27,672 nucleotides of DNA, taken from positions 1 to 27,672 of the IMG/VR virus record IMGVR_UViG_3300022074_000294; one strand, given 5' to 3'. Of the stretch, positions 6,794 to 15,635 are shown in pieces (position 1 is the stretch's first letter; each line of letters starts with the position of its first letter). The DNA comes from a virus. The translations under genes were made by a program, and so were the position numbers. The notes under the pieces are model-generated. The model searched no databases and had not been told where the DNA came from. It worked only from the letters and a program-made list of their open reading frames with translations.

Positions 6794-8037
6794 TAGCTAA
6801 GATCCGACTCTAGAGCTTGTAAGAGCTTTTGAAGTTCATCATCTATTGATTCTGTTGTGGGGGTTTCCTCGCCAGAACTCTTCATGAATGCCTCTTCAAC
6901 AGCTTGCTCAAATGTCTTGCCGTCTTCCATAATTGACTTTACTTTCATGGCTCTTTTCATGGCTATGGATTTGCCTTCTTTTAATTCGTCAGCTTCATCA
7001 TAGTCAAAGTCTTTTTCTTCCATAACACTGACTAAAAGGGCCTCAGCAACATTATCAACCATTGACGCGCTAAGAGTAGGGGCAGGCTTAGGGACTCTTG
7101 AGACTCTGTTTAAAACCGCGTTGTGCGCGGAAGCAGGGGCTGACTTCGCAACTTTATTAAGGGCATCTATTTCAGCATCATTAAAGCCTATGTCTTGAAG
7201 TTCTTGGTCTGTGTACTCGAACTTTCCAGCCTCCTTTTTTCTTAAAGCTTCTTCTTTTTTGTTTTCTAGCTCTAAATTTTCAACTTCAATTTCTTTAAAC
7301 AAATACTCTTTATCGGGGTTTTGCGCTAAAAACTCCTCTTTAGAAACTTGCCCGCTTCTAATGCTGTTTTTAATTAACAAGTCTTGATTCGCTGCTCGAG
7401 AAACCTCGTTCGATAGATTTTGGAAATCTACGTTTTTCTTCCATTGGTCATGTCTGGCAACGGCCATTTCAGCTTGATCTACACTAATGTCAAAACGCTT
7501 TGCGGCTCTTTCTGCCTGAAGTTTTTTTTGCTCTGATGTAAATACATCCTGCATAACATCTCTTGAAATGTTTCCAACAACCATTGGGTCAAGCCGACCT
7601 TCTTTTGCAGCTAAATTTGCTTTTGCTTGAAGTTCAGAAATTCGCTTTATTTTTTCAGGATCGGGCAGATTCGGGTTGTTTTGAACATCATACATCTGCT
7701 CTTTTATAGAATTAATTTCAACGCCAGACTCATATCTAGCAGTTTCCTTTACATCTCTAGAGACACGGGCCATTGACTGCCTAACAAGATCGGCGCTTTT
7801 TTCGTCTGTTGCCATCTTGGAGTAAGAGCCTAGAGCTTCTTCATACATCTCAGGCGTAAGCTGGCCAGATGCCGCCATTTGCTCTAACCCAAGAAGCCCC
7901 TTCTGAAGGGCGTCGGTTCTTTTCTTTTCCCTCAAGTCGCCGGGTAAGCCGCCAATCTGACGGCCAAGCTCAAACATCCCTTGCGCCATTGTGGGATCTG
8001 TTAGCTGTTTAACAATGTCTCTGCCAAAACGTGCCAT
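6793..8037 (-). CDS. Coiled-coil internal virion protein (unknown, ejection-type)
   Basis: A 414-residue, highly charged, almost wholly helical protein with long Glu/Lys/Ala coiled-coil stretches (for example 90-170 and 210-280) and an acidic C-terminal end. There is no signal peptide, membrane segment or catalytic motif. The start region has a repeated GGLPGDL-type turn. ATG 8035-8037 has an AAGGAG site seven bases upstream. Lying between the 984- and 604-residue genes, with one-base stop/start coupling to the former, it fits the middle member of a trio of internal proteins delivered with the DNA. That role is inferred from order and composition, not homology. Confidence 0.6.
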   Translation of the reverse strand: MARFGRDIVKQLTDPTMAQGMFELGRQIGGLPGDLREKKRTDALQKGLLGLEQMAASGQLTPEMYEEALGSYSKMATDEKSADLVRQSMARVSRDVKETARYESGVEINSIKEQMYDVQNNPNLPDPEKIKRISELQAKANLAAKEGRLDPMVVGNISRDVMQDVFTSEQKKLQAERAAKRFDISVDQAEMAVARHDQWKKNVDFQNLSNEVSRAANQDLLIKNSIRSGQVSKEEFLAQNPDKEYLFKEIEVENLELENKKEEALRKKEAGKFEYTDQELQDIGFNDAEIDALNKVAKSAPASAHNAVLNRVSRVPKPAPTLSASMVDNVAEALLVSVMEEKDFDYDEADELKEGKSIAMKRAMKVKSIMEDGKTFEQAVEEAFMKSSGEETPTTESIDDELQKLLQALESDLS

Positions 8038-8052
8038 TACAATTCTCCTTAA

Positions 8053-9867
8053 TTAATCTAGGATGTTTTCTAGCAATCCACCGACAAGCCCAGATCCCAG
8101 ACCTCCAGCAAGATTGGCTCGACCAAGTTGCGAAGCAAGCAAGATATCCAAACCAGAAGCTGTGGCCTCTCCGAATAATCCAGTGCCATAAAGTTGCGCT
8201 TGTTGCTGTGCTGCCGCTGCAGTTTGCCCTGGGGACAATGCTGCAATCAATTGTTGCTGAGGAATGTAAGATCCAGCAAGTGCGCCTAATCCTAGCTGCT
8301 GCCTTCCAGCTTCTAGCGCCTGAGATCCTTGTAACAAACCTTGCCCGCCAACTAACGCCTGCAGTGCTTGCGCCTGTTGAGCCGCACTTAGACCCTGAGC
8401 CTGTCCTGCTAGGCCGGCCCCTAGGCTTGCGTAGTCCATGCCAAGACCTGCTTGTTGGGCCTGCAATCCTCCTGCTAGTTGAGCAAGTTGCGCTGTTTGC
8501 CCTGCCGCCGTAGCTGCCCGACCTAGACCTTCTGACTGAAGCTGTGACTGAATCTGTTCTGCTGACAAACCCAACTGTGCCAGTTGAGTGGATCTTTGCT
8601 GGGCTTGAGACTCCAAAGCTGACTGAGCCTGTTGTGCTTGCAATCCAGCACCGGCAAGTTGCATTTCTCGACCAAAGCCTTCCGCTTCTAACTGGGCTTG
8701 CATCTGCTCTGCACTTAAGCCTAGCTGAGACAGCTGCGCCGCTCTTTGCTGCGCTTGAGATTGCAACTGACTTGATAGCCCCGCTTGACCGCTAAACATA
8801 CCGCCAAGTGTTTGAGCTTCCCCAAGAGCTTGTTGACGCTCCGACTGGGCCTGTTGTATAGCCGCAAGAGACGCTCGATCTTGCGCTTCTTCCTGCGCTT
8901 TTGCCAAAGCCATTTGCTCAGGAGTTCCGCCATACATAGCCGTACGCACACCTAAACGGCCTTGAGCCGCTAGTCGCTGCTCTAGCTCTAACCGCTGTCG
9001 CTCTTCTTCAGGTCGTTGCGTAGCGCGAATACGCTCAAAGACTTCTTCTTCTCTAGCCTCAGTAGGTTGAAGAAGATCTGTCGCAGCTTGTCCTGCAAGA
9101 CCGCCGTATTGCGCTCTGAGCGCTTCTACGTCCTCTGGAGCGGTTGTTTTAAGTCCAGCCATACCCAACCCTAGGCCGCGCTCTGCAAGCTGTCCTGCGG
9201 CTCTACGGACGTCTGGAAGCTGTATGTCTGAGAATGTCCCAGTTACATCGGTTACTGGCCCGCCTAAAACACCAACTTCTCCAAGCCCAAGACCTTGAGT
9301 AGCCGCACTAATTGCCTGCTGACCTAAACCAGATATGCCTTCTGGTGGTCTTTGAGTTATTAACTCAGGAACCTGACCTGCAAACTGACCTCTTAGTAGG
9401 TTAATGTCGGCAGGCTGTGCTGCTGAAGCGCCCATAAACTGCCGGCCAAGACCTGCAGCTTGCGTTGACGCAGCTTGAGTAGGATCTACGCCAAACGCTG
9501 GCTGACCTATCATTCCAGATCCTTGTGTTAAAAGGTCTGTTCCAGCCGCTGTAAGTTGCTGGGCAGGAGTTAACCCCAAAGTTTGAAGTGGAGACAAATA
9601 GCTTTCAGCCTGAGTCATTAAGGCTTGCTGCATTTGCTGCTGAGGGCCGCCTAAAGCTAATGTGTACTGCCCATCATCACCTGCCGTAAACGTACCACCT
9701 GTTGCGCTTGTTACGGTATAAGGCTGAAATTGGGCTTGTTCTAGCTGAGTTGCTGCAAGCTCATCTGCAAGCGTTCTCCCCGTTGTGCCTAAAGTCCCAA
9801 GGTCACTAAAAGCCGTTTGCAAAAGGCCCGTGCCAACTCCGCCTATTAACCAATCTGGTAATGCCAT
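8053..9867 (-). CDS. Gln/Ala-rich internal virion protein with 50-residue repeats
   Basis: A 604-residue protein. The N-terminus (MALPDWLIGGVGTGLL) is hydrophobic and could insert in a membrane. Residues 75-270 are Gly/Gln/Ala-rich. At 270-345 there is a charged helical part containing GRLGVRTAMYGGTPEQMA. Residues 370-469 hold two exact-length 50-residue repeats beginning SQAQQR and containing QLGLSAEQ; the C-terminal part is again Gly/Ala/Leu-rich. Such composition is typical of podovirus ejection proteins that unfold to pass the portal and line a channel. It starts at a coupled TAATG (9865-9869) and ends just before the 414-residue gene. No enzymatic motif is seen. Confidence 0.65.
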   Translation of the reverse strand: MALPDWLIGGVGTGLLQTAFSDLGTLGTTGRTLADELAATQLEQAQFQPYTVTSATGGTFTAGDDGQYTLALGGPQQQMQQALMTQAESYLSPLQTLGLTPAQQLTAAGTDLLTQGSGMIGQPAFGVDPTQAASTQAAGLGRQFMGASAAQPADINLLRGQFAGQVPELITQRPPEGISGLGQQAISAATQGLGLGEVGVLGGPVTDVTGTFSDIQLPDVRRAAGQLAERGLGLGMAGLKTTAPEDVEALRAQYGGLAGQAATDLLQPTEAREEEVFERIRATQRPEEERQRLELEQRLAAQGRLGVRTAMYGGTPEQMALAKAQEEAQDRASLAAIQQAQSERQQALGEAQTLGGMFSGQAGLSSQLQSQAQQRAAQLSQLGLSAEQMQAQLEAEGFGREMQLAGAGLQAQQAQSALESQAQQRSTQLAQLGLSAEQIQSQLQSEGLGRAATAAGQTAQLAQLAGGLQAQQAGLGMDYASLGAGLAGQAQGLSAAQQAQALQALVGGQGLLQGSQALEAGRQQLGLGALAGSYIPQQQLIAALSPGQTAAAAQQQAQLYGTGLFGEATASGLDILLASQLGRANLAGGLGSGLVGGLLENILD

Positions 9868-10100
9868 TAGTAAGTACCCCCATCAATTGTTCCTGTTGAC
9901 AGAGTTCCCGTGAACGTCAGTGCAGGAATAGTTACTGTGCCTGTAAACGTAGGCGATGCAAGGTCGGCCTTCGTAGCAACGGCTGTAGAAATCGCATCGA
10001 ATTCTGTTTCAAATTCAGCGCCCTTAATGATTTTGCCGCTGTCACCGGAAGGTAGACTGTCTTTCGCGGCAAAGTCTGTAGTCTTTGTATAGTTACTCAT
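9867..10100 (-). CDS. Mini tail-fibre-like protein ending in DGGTY
   Basis: Seventy-seven residues resembling only the front of a tail fibre: an N-terminal SNYTKTTDFAAKDSLPSGDS segment with a polar helix (EFETEFDAISTAVATKADL), then beta repeats of the type found in fibre shafts (SPTFTGTVTIPALTFTGTLS) and an abrupt end in IDGGTY. The large fibre at 17926-19431 ends in VDGGTY, so the same terminal pentapeptide marks both. Its start is an ATGA overlap with the hub gene and its stop is a TAATG overlap with the 604-residue gene. It could be a short trimeric fibre or plug, or a remnant of a longer fibre; the clean coupling favours a working gene. Confidence 0.7.
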   Translation of the reverse strand: MSNYTKTTDFAAKDSLPSGDSGKIIKGAEFETEFDAISTAVATKADLASPTFTGTVTIPALTFTGTLSTGTIDGGTY

Positions 10101-11623
10101 AGTACTTTACCCATTAGTGCTAATACGTTTATCTCTTGGAGAGACAAAGAAGATCCATTTATGTCTGCTTCCAATCCAATCGTGATTACTCCGCCGCCGC
10201 CGGTCGTGTTGATGCCTCTTCGAGACGTAAGATCGCCTCCAGTAAACTCAACAGTTGTGTTGAATTCGCTTTCGTTGTAATAGCCGGTCACCTGATTACC
10301 TACAGTAAACTCTGCCGTCTGAAAGAAAGAAGCAAAGTCATACGCCCACTTTAGAAATACAACGGCACTGTTAGCGCCCACGATTGTAGGTCTTAACTTT
10401 TTAAGAATCTTAAGTTTAGAAGGGTCGCCAAACGTTAAGCCGGGGCCGTAGTATTTAAACCGATACTTTGCTCCATTGTCTTGATAACTGCTATACGTGC
10501 TAATGCCATTGCCATTGCCAATAAGCAATGTGCCGTCTTCCTTGCGACCATAAGCAGTAAAGCCTGTGCCAGGCCATCGAGTTGTTCGATACGATCCGTT
10601 TTCAATCGTACCCCTTACGTCAAAACAAAACGTCGTGTCTTGCGATGTAAACGTAAGTAAATAAAAGCCCTCTTCTGGGCTGTATACACTTCTATAAAAC
10701 TCCGATTCATTTTGAAGTAAAGCAATAATGTCTTTAGTAATGTTTCCCGACAGGCTGCTTATGGGCATAGACTTTTCTTGTATTGTTCGCCCAAAGCTCT
10801 TTAGTCCCGTATGAGATAAGAACAGCACGTCTGTACCTGTATACTGCACTGTATCCCTATCAACGCAACCTACGCCCGCTACGGTGTCAGACAACGCCAT
10901 AGTTGCTGGTGCTTCTGCCCCTGAGTAAACAACAATACTGTGTTTCCCAAGGATAATAAGAAGGCTGTTGTGTGCGGCCAAGGCAACAATTTCGTCATAG
11001 CCATCAGGCCATACTTTAGAGATATCAATAGAACCGCTAGTACCGCCAGACCAGTCATGCCCAATTAACAAGTCAGACCAGTAAACAGTAGATTTGTCAC
11101 TGCTAAAATCGGCAGTCCAAAGTCGCCCGTAAGCAGATAGAACTTCATTGCCATACATCGCAGAAGAAACACCAGCAGCGCCAGAAACAGTGCTTAGTTT
11201 AATAACAGATCCGCCAGCATTGTCGTAAACAAGCGGTTCGTGTCCGCGCTGAAAGAAATAAATCTTGCTGTTAAAGTTGACTATCTTCCAGTTGTCAGCA
11301 GATACCGTATAACTGCCGGGAGTTTCATTAGCTAACGTAGTCGTGCCGCTTAGTATCTTATTATTGCCCACAGAAAATATTTTGCGATTACCGCCGCTAT
11401 CTTCAAACTCTTTAATAGCTCGTATCTTGGCTGTCCCCAACTCTGTCTTTGTAGTAGTTAGGACTTCGTGGCCTTTCCGAGACGCAATACGGCCCCGCTT
11501 GTCAATTACTGCGTTATCAGCAATCTCAGCAAACGAGGGGTCTTGTGCTATCGGAGAATCTTCTGTGTTGATTCCCTTAAACGCTGGAGCGACAAGATTG
11601 ATGCTTTGTAATGGTTGAGCCAT
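10097..11623 (-). CDS. Tail hub/stabilisation protein, P22 gp10-like beta-propeller
   Basis: A 508-residue, almost entirely beta-strand protein. It opens with NLVAPAFKGINTEDSPIAQDPSFAEIADN, the recurrent start of podovirus tail-hub proteins in which the N-terminus lists structural positions, followed by repeats of strand-turn-strand with GxxxIxxxxGGNRKI and WxxGxSG-type blades (for instance SDLLIGHDWSGG, HSIVVYSG, YLLTFTSQDTTF). Such propellers close the tail and hold packaged DNA in P22 (gp10). The gene follows the gp4-like adaptor and precedes the ejection genes, the expected order. ATG 11621-11623 has a GAGGT site. The call is by pattern and position; a different tail-tube protein is possible. 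Confidence 0.6.
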   Translation of the reverse strand: MAQPLQSINLVAPAFKGINTEDSPIAQDPSFAEIADNAVIDKRGRIASRKGHEVLTTTKTELGTAKIRAIKEFEDSGGNRKIFSVGNNKILSGTTTLANETPGSYTVSADNWKIVNFNSKIYFFQRGHEPLVYDNAGGSVIKLSTVSGAAGVSSAMYGNEVLSAYGRLWTADFSSDKSTVYWSDLLIGHDWSGGTSGSIDISKVWPDGYDEIVALAAHNSLLIILGKHSIVVYSGAEAPATMALSDTVAGVGCVDRDTVQYTGTDVLFLSHTGLKSFGRTIQEKSMPISSLSGNITKDIIALLQNESEFYRSVYSPEEGFYLLTFTSQDTTFCFDVRGTIENGSYRTTRWPGTGFTAYGRKEDGTLLIGNGNGISTYSSYQDNGAKYRFKYYGPGLTFGDPSKLKILKKLRPTIVGANSAVVFLKWAYDFASFFQTAEFTVGNQVTGYYNESEFNTTVEFTGGDLTSRRGINTTGGGGVITIGLEADINGSSLSLQEINVLALMGKVL

Positions 11624-11630
11624 AGCTACC

Positions 11631-12278
11631 TCACGGCGTATAGAAGATTACTTCTTCTGGGTGCTTCTGAGCGTCTAGCGCAATAGCATCGGATAGATAC
11701 TTGTCCGCAATAGCAAAATACTCAGGGGCTGATGTTCCGCCTGTCTCTCCTCTTTCCCTGGCTAACAATGCAATTGCCAAATGAATGACTGGCATAGACG
11801 GAATCGCCATGCTGTCATCATTAGCAGACAAGTCAGCCTCTCGCTTTACGCAGTTAAACCGAATTGTGTACGCTTTGTCGGGCGTTGGATAGATGTCAAT
11901 TTGAGTATCACCATTGCTGTCTACGCCGTTGTACGTGTAGCAAGTAGGCGCACTCGTACGTGGCTCAGAGATAAGGTATGCCTCATCAAAAAACGTAGCC
12001 GTCTTATACTCCATAAACAGGTTTGACGTATCGTTTATAACGTTTAACGCCTTAATCCTATTTTGGCTGCCGGTAAGCACGTAGTTAAACACGTCGCTGC
12101 TAGTTGTAATCGTTAGCGTTGTGCGGAGCGCAGACCAATCCCAAGCATCTTCTACCATGCGTTTAGCATCGTTTACAAAATCACCTACCATCTTTGCGTA
12201 AGTGCTGTCCTGCACAGAAGCAACTTCTTCCTCTCGAAGCCGCCTCAACACATTATTTACTAAGTTTAGATAAGTCAT
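11631..12278 (-). CDS. Head-to-tail adaptor, P22 gp4 / T7 gp11-like
   Basis: A 215-residue protein. The N-terminal half is helical ([38 protein letters not shown]) and continues into beta strands (TLTITTSSDVFNYVL; IDIYPTPDKAYTIRFNCVK), ending in a helical IHLAIALLARERGE. The L-x-x-x-N-x-x-L-R-x-L...V...N-x-A-x-x-x-x-E...W-x-W layout is that of adaptor proteins that attach below the portal ring. Coupled to the preceding Cys-rich gene by TAATG (12276-12280) and eight bases from the hub gene, it lies where a podovirus adaptor is expected. Confidence 0.7.
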   Translation of the reverse strand: MTYLNLVNNVLRRLREEEVASVQDSTYAKMVGDFVNDAKRMVEDAWDWSALRTTLTITTSSDVFNYVLTGSQNRIKALNVINDTSNLFMEYKTATFFDEAYLISEPRTSAPTCYTYNGVDSNGDTQIDIYPTPDKAYTIRFNCVKREADLSANDDSMAIPSMPVIHLAIALLARERGETGGTSAPEYFAIADKYLSDAIALDAQKHPEEVIFYTP

Positions 12279-14611
12279 TATTTGTTCCTATCTACAATCA
12301 TCTTGGTAAGCAAACCGCCCATCATTTGGTTTGCCGATTGTGGTTGCGGCAATACTAAAGATTGAACTTGTGGTGCCTGATAATTAAGCCTCGCCATAAA
12401 AGGTGTAAACATGCCGCCGCCACCGCCGCCACCGCCACCACCGCCGCCCTCTTCTGGCTCAGGCTCTCCGCCGCCCGAAGGAACACACTCGCCAGTTTCT
12501 GGGTCTCGAACAAAACCTTCAGGACATTCTTCTTCAGGCTCTGGCTCGGGCTCAAAACTTGGGCAAGGCGTATCTGGATCTGTCGCTGTGCCATCAGGGC
12601 ACTCAGAACAAAGCGGCCAATCTAATGCGCCATTTTCACAAGCTTCTGGTTCTGGCTCTGGCTCCGGCTCATCCTCTCTAAATGGATAGCACTTGCCATC
12701 TTTGCCTCTAACAAATCCTTTAGGACATTGCTCTTCTTCTTCCTCTTCGCCATCATCAGGCCCCGGATCAGGCCCCGGAGCAGGCTCTGGTTCTGGCTCA
12801 GGCTCCGGCTCAGGCTCCGGCTCAGGCTCCGGCTCAGGTTCTGGTTCGGGTTCCGGTTCTGGCTGGCCAATTGGATAACATTTGCCATCTTTGCCTCTAA
12901 AAAAACCTTTAGGGCATGGTTCCTCTTCTCCGTCGTCAGGCCCATCACCATCTGGAGGAGCAGGCTCGGGCTCGGGTTCTGGCTCGGGCTCGGGCTCAGG
13001 TTCCGGTTCTGGCTCAGGAGGGTCTGTAGTAATTACACAATTACTACCTTGTTTGTCAGCTTTTGGCGTTACACCATCAGGACACATTCCAAAGTCGCCA
13101 TCATCTTCAATAACTTCACCTTCGGGCTCTGGCTCTGGCTCTGGCTCTGGTTCTGGCTCAGGTTCCGGTTCTGGTTCCGGTTCTGGTTCCGGTTCAGGTT
13201 CTGGTTCCGGTTCTGGTTCTGGTTCTGGCTGAGGAACAATGCAGTTTCCCTCATCATCATAAACGCCATTTTCACCAGCTTCTGTTCTGCAAGGATTGCC
13301 TTCTGTGCGATCTATAGGCGGATCTTCACACTCGCCAAGAGTTTCGTTATATACCTGCTCGCCTGTGCAATCTATTGGCGCTTCAACACATTCTCCATTT
13401 TCATTTACAATGTACTCATCATTTATGCACTCGCCACAACGACTGGTTCCGCCTTCTTCTGCCGGTATATGTTTTCTATTTAAGCTAGCGCACTCTTCTT
13501 CTGTTGGGCCTATAGGCGCTTTCTTTTCTGGCTCGCACTTTTCTGTTTGTTCAGAGAAAAAATATTCTTCTTTACATGGCCCGCAGCTTCCGTCCTCATT
13601 AACGGTAGCATTAGGGTCGTTACATTCTTTTGGTAGTTCTTGATTTGCTCTAGCGCAATACTTTTCGTTGTTTTTTTTAAACTCATCATCTTCGCAACTT
13701 GCTGCAAGCAAAAATGGGTTGTCTATTTCTAATTCTTCTCTAACTCTGTTAGCAACAAGAACTGAAAGCCAAGGGCCTAAAATACTTCTTAACTCGTCAT
13801 CTAAATCGCCAATAGTCCAAGACCCGGCAGTTAAATCTCCCCATGCTTCCCTTACAGCTTCTACTGCACCTTCTACCTGTTCTTCTATCCATCCTCCGGG
13901 ATCATCAAGAATGTCACTAATACTTCCGCCAATTTCTTCAACTTTTTTAATAATATCTCGAAGAGTGACTCCAGAAATTCCTGGAGGCATAGGAATGCCT
14001 AAATCAATAAGATTCTCAAGCCATTCAAAATTTATACAATCTTGCCAACCCGGATAAGTTGTTCCTGTCTCAGGATCGTATGATCTTCCCGTCCATTTAT
14101 CTTTTCCACAATCTTCGGAAACGTTAATGGCAGCCCTTGCCATGTCCATAATTGTGTCATAAACATCTTGAGGAGATGTTGGTATTGAACCTCTTACTTC
14201 ATTAAAAATATCTTTAACAACGTCAAAAACATCTTCAGTTATTTCTGCGCCTTCTTCTTGAAGATCAGAAAAAATTTGATTCCAATCAATTTCTGTTTCT
14301 TCGCTTTCGTCTTCTTCATTTTCTTGAGAAGCCAACCATTCTTCATAGCCGCCAGCATCATTAATTTGATTAATAAAATTTGCTAATTGTTCAAGAGCCT
14401 CAAGAGTTACTCCGGTTGCTAAAGAAATATCAAAAGGAGCATCTGGATTCATCCTAATAGAGTTAGCCTCTAGGATTTCTTCCATAGTAGGATCAGCCCA
14501 AATAGCTCCTAGCTCAGATTGGCCTATGCCACCTAGCATGCTTTCAAGGCGCGCTCTAAGAGCATCTTCTTGTTCAAGATCCTCAAATTCTGGAGGTACG
14601 TAAATAGACAT
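12278..14611 (-). CDS. Large acidic protein with Cys-rich modules and Glu-Pro repeats
   Basis: 777 residues in clear regions: 1-300 acidic and helical; 305-460 with about 15 cysteines in short modules of the form C-x-G-x..N-E-x-G-x-C; from 462 long Glu-Pro dipeptide tracts separated by near-identical modules [30 protein letters not shown] and [16 protein letters not shown]; a run of 12 Gly; and a conserved-looking C-terminal tail ([20 protein letters not shown]). There is no signal peptide. The Cys modules resemble disulfide-stabilised beta hairpins of extracellular proteins, and the EP tracts would form stiff extended rods, so a virion fibre, whisker or tethered surface protein is my best guess. 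It lies between the holin-like gene and the adaptor. The function is unknown. Confidence 0.7.
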   Translation of the reverse strand: MSIYVPPEFEDLEQEDALRARLESMLGGIGQSELGAIWADPTMEEILEANSIRMNPDAPFDISLATGVTLEALEQLANFINQINDAGGYEEWLASQENEEDESEETEIDWNQIFSDLQEEGAEITEDVFDVVKDIFNEVRGSIPTSPQDVYDTIMDMARAAINVSEDCGKDKWTGRSYDPETGTTYPGWQDCINFEWLENLIDLGIPMPPGISGVTLRDIIKKVEEIGGSISDILDDPGGWIEEQVEGAVEAVREAWGDLTAGSWTIGDLDDELRSILGPWLSVLVANRVREELEIDNPFLLAASCEDDEFKKNNEKYCARANQELPKECNDPNATVNEDGSCGPCKEEYFFSEQTEKCEPEKKAPIGPTEEECASLNRKHIPAEEGGTSRCGECINDEYIVNENGECVEAPIDCTGEQVYNETLGECEDPPIDRTEGNPCRTEAGENGVYDDEGNCIVPQPEPEPEPEPEPEPEPEPEPEPEPEPEPEPEPEPEPEGEVIEDDGDFGMCPDGVTPKADKQGSNCVITTDPPEPEPEPEPEPEPEPEPEPAPPDGDGPDDGEEEPCPKGFFRGKDGKCYPIGQPEPEPEPEPEPEPEPEPEPEPEPEPEPAPGPDPGPDDGEEEEEEQCPKGFVRGKDGKCYPFREDEPEPEPEPEACENGALDWPLCSECPDGTATDPDTPCPSFEPEPEPEEECPEGFVRDPETGECVPSGGGEPEPEEGGGGGGGGGGGGMFTPFMARLNYQAPQVQSLVLPQPQSANQMMGGLLTKMIVDRNK
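12641..13232. repeat. Hexanucleotide repeat tracts coding Glu-Pro, with a duplicated module
   Basis: Plus-strand runs of GGCTCT/GGTTCC/GGCTCA hexamers at about 12645-12670, 12783-12864, 12963-13020 and 13124-13230 encode the EP tracts on the minus strand. Between them, 12684-12728 and 12873-12917 are 40/45 identical at a distance of 189 bp (63 codons), a duplicated Cys module. Variation in third positions shows the tracts are not freshly expanded. Confidence 0.8.
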
Positions 14612-14614
14612 TCT

Positions 14615-14959
14615 TTATTTCTTCCAGTTAGCCAGGCCACGCAGCCCGAAAGAAGCCGCTACAGCAGCTCCTAAGAAACCTTTGTACCAATCAGGCATCT
14701 GATCTAGTACGCGAAAACCTTCCATTACCGTAGGCACCATGCTGGGAAAGAACGCAAGGATGCAAGGAATAGAAAACAAAATCGTAAACCATTCGTCCTT
14801 CCATGAACTGCTTGCGTTGTTTGCATGAATATTTTCCCAATTACTGTCTTGCTTAATTGCTTCTAGCTTACGCTCGTGTACCGCTTTCTTCTCTTCAGCC
14901 TTATGCTCCAGATAACCACCAATAAGGTTAGTTAGTGGGCCAAGTAGGGTTTGCCACAT
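14615..14959 (-). CDS. Putative holin
   Basis: A 114-residue protein with a charged coiled-coil part (residues 18-45, EHKAEEKKAVHERKLEAIKQ), then W-K-D-E-W and a hydrophobic segment 57-77 (FTILFSIPCILAFFPSMV), a polar loop, and a second apolar segment 92-110 (YKGFLGAAVAASFGLRGLA), ending in a basic WKK. This layout matches a family of two- to three-TM phage/gene-transfer-agent holins (GTA_holin_3TM-like), which open the inner membrane at lysis. It follows two other small membrane proteins, which supports a lysis cassette; the endolysin itself is at 26731-27087. The family call is from recall; a virion membrane-contact protein is the alternative. Confidence 0.6.
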   Translation of the reverse strand: MWQTLLGPLTNLIGGYLEHKAEEKKAVHERKLEAIKQDSNWENIHANNASSSWKDEWFTILFSIPCILAFFPSMVPTVMEGFRVLDQMPDWYKGFLGAAVAASFGLRGLANWKK

Positions 14960-15156
14960 TATCTAGCAAACTCTAGGATAGCGATTGCCATAGTAATCAT
15001 CACTGCTACCATGCCGAACCCACGAGCCATTATCGCCTCTAGTCGATCAAAGCGCTTACTGTGTTCGTCAAGTTGCATCTGAATCATTTCGTAGCGAATA
15101 CTACATTCACGCTCGTGAGCTTCTAACCGACTTATTGCTTGCTCTAGATCAGACAT
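14959..15156 (-). CDS. Small coiled-coil protein with C-terminal membrane anchor
   Basis: Sixty-five residues: a heptad-rich helix (4-42, with LEQAISRLEAHERE and MQLDEHSKRFDRLEAIM) and one hydrophobic segment (46-63, GFGMVAVMITMAIAILEF). This is the shape of XhlA-like haemolysin/holin accessories. ATG 15154-15156 has an AAGGA site, and its stop overlaps the holin-like start (TAATG, 14957-14961). It probably helps form or time the lysis hole, inferred from neighbours and topology. Confidence 0.65.
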   Translation of the reverse strand: MSDLEQAISRLEAHERECSIRYEMIQMQLDEHSKRFDRLEAIMARGFGMVAVMITMAIAILEFAR

Positions 15157-15165
15157 AACGAATCC

Positions 15166-15327
15166 TTACTTCTTTGCGTGGCCGACGTTAACAGCCATGA
15201 TGTCAATAAAACGATACAACTTTGCTATCCATGCGTCGTCCTTGGGCGTAGGTGTTACTGCTGCAATAATTGAGCAGACACTAATTACCATAGGAGCCAC
15301 TGAAGCAAGATCAGCCAATACCTGCAT
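15166..15327 (-). CDS. 53-residue small membrane protein
   Basis: The minus strand reads ATG at 15325-15327 to TAA at 15166-15168, 53 residues: MQVLADLASVAPMVISVCSI then IAAVTPTPKDDAWIAKLY and a tail FIDIMAVNVGHAKK. The first 25 residues are apolar enough for one membrane segment; the rest is amphipathic. Its start forms TAATG with the previous gene's stop and its stop is nine bases before the next gene, so it fills an otherwise empty 170-base gap exactly. With its two downstream neighbours it makes three small membrane proteins in a row. I do not know its function; a holin-cassette member is likely. Confidence 0.75.
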   Translation of the reverse strand: MQVLADLASVAPMVISVCSIIAAVTPTPKDDAWIAKLYRFIDIMAVNVGHAKK

Positions 15328-15635
15328 TACCACGGTACACCGTCCTCAGTCACAGGGTTCTTCTGCTCTTCGATGTTAGCTGTCAATGACGCCTCAACAG
15401 CATCCTTGTCCACATCGCCATCAAAGCACCAACCTAAAACCATCTCTTCAGTTAGGTCTGCGTAACTTACGAAGTCATCAGCAGATGCGTCAGGTGTAAA
15501 CGAGCAAGTGCTGTACGCAGAAGCATAGTAAGTTTCCTCACCGACAGTCTCTGAGTCAGTTACACGCCAGTGGGCAACAATAACGCCCCCGTCCGCCGTA
15601 TTGCTTTCTAGTGTCGATATGGTCCATGTAGCCAT
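15327..15635 (-). CDS. Short conserved-type phage protein after the fibre, unknown
   Basis: A 102-residue protein beginning MATWTISTLESNTADGGVIV and ending KNPVTEDGVPW. Beta strands (VIVAHWRVTDSE, YSTCSF) lead into an acidic helix (DLTEEMVLGWCFDGDVDKDAVEASLTANIEEQK). I recognise the start and the end as a recurrent short phage protein found close to tail-fibre genes, but no biochemical role is known to me. It is coupled on both sides by TAATG overlaps, lying between the S74 fibre and the small membrane proteins. A fibre-tip chaperone or baseplate accessory is a guess only. Confidence 0.7.
   Translation of the reverse strand: MATWTISTLESNTADGGVIVAHWRVTDSETVGEETYYASAYSTCSFTPDASADDFVSYADLTEEMVLGWCFDGDVDKDAVEASLTANIEEQKNPVTEDGVPW

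Noticed and set aside
8031-8513. 160-residue plus-strand open frame
   Set aside because: Opposite the Gln/Ala-rich virion gene, whose codon bias keeps the complement open; no ribosome site and no family.
12411-13483. Long plus-strand open frames rich in Gly-Ser or Arg-Phe opposite the Cys-rich/EP gene
   Set aside because: They are the antisense of the hexamer repeats, which lack stops in several frames; no ribosome sites, composition is pure repeat shadow.
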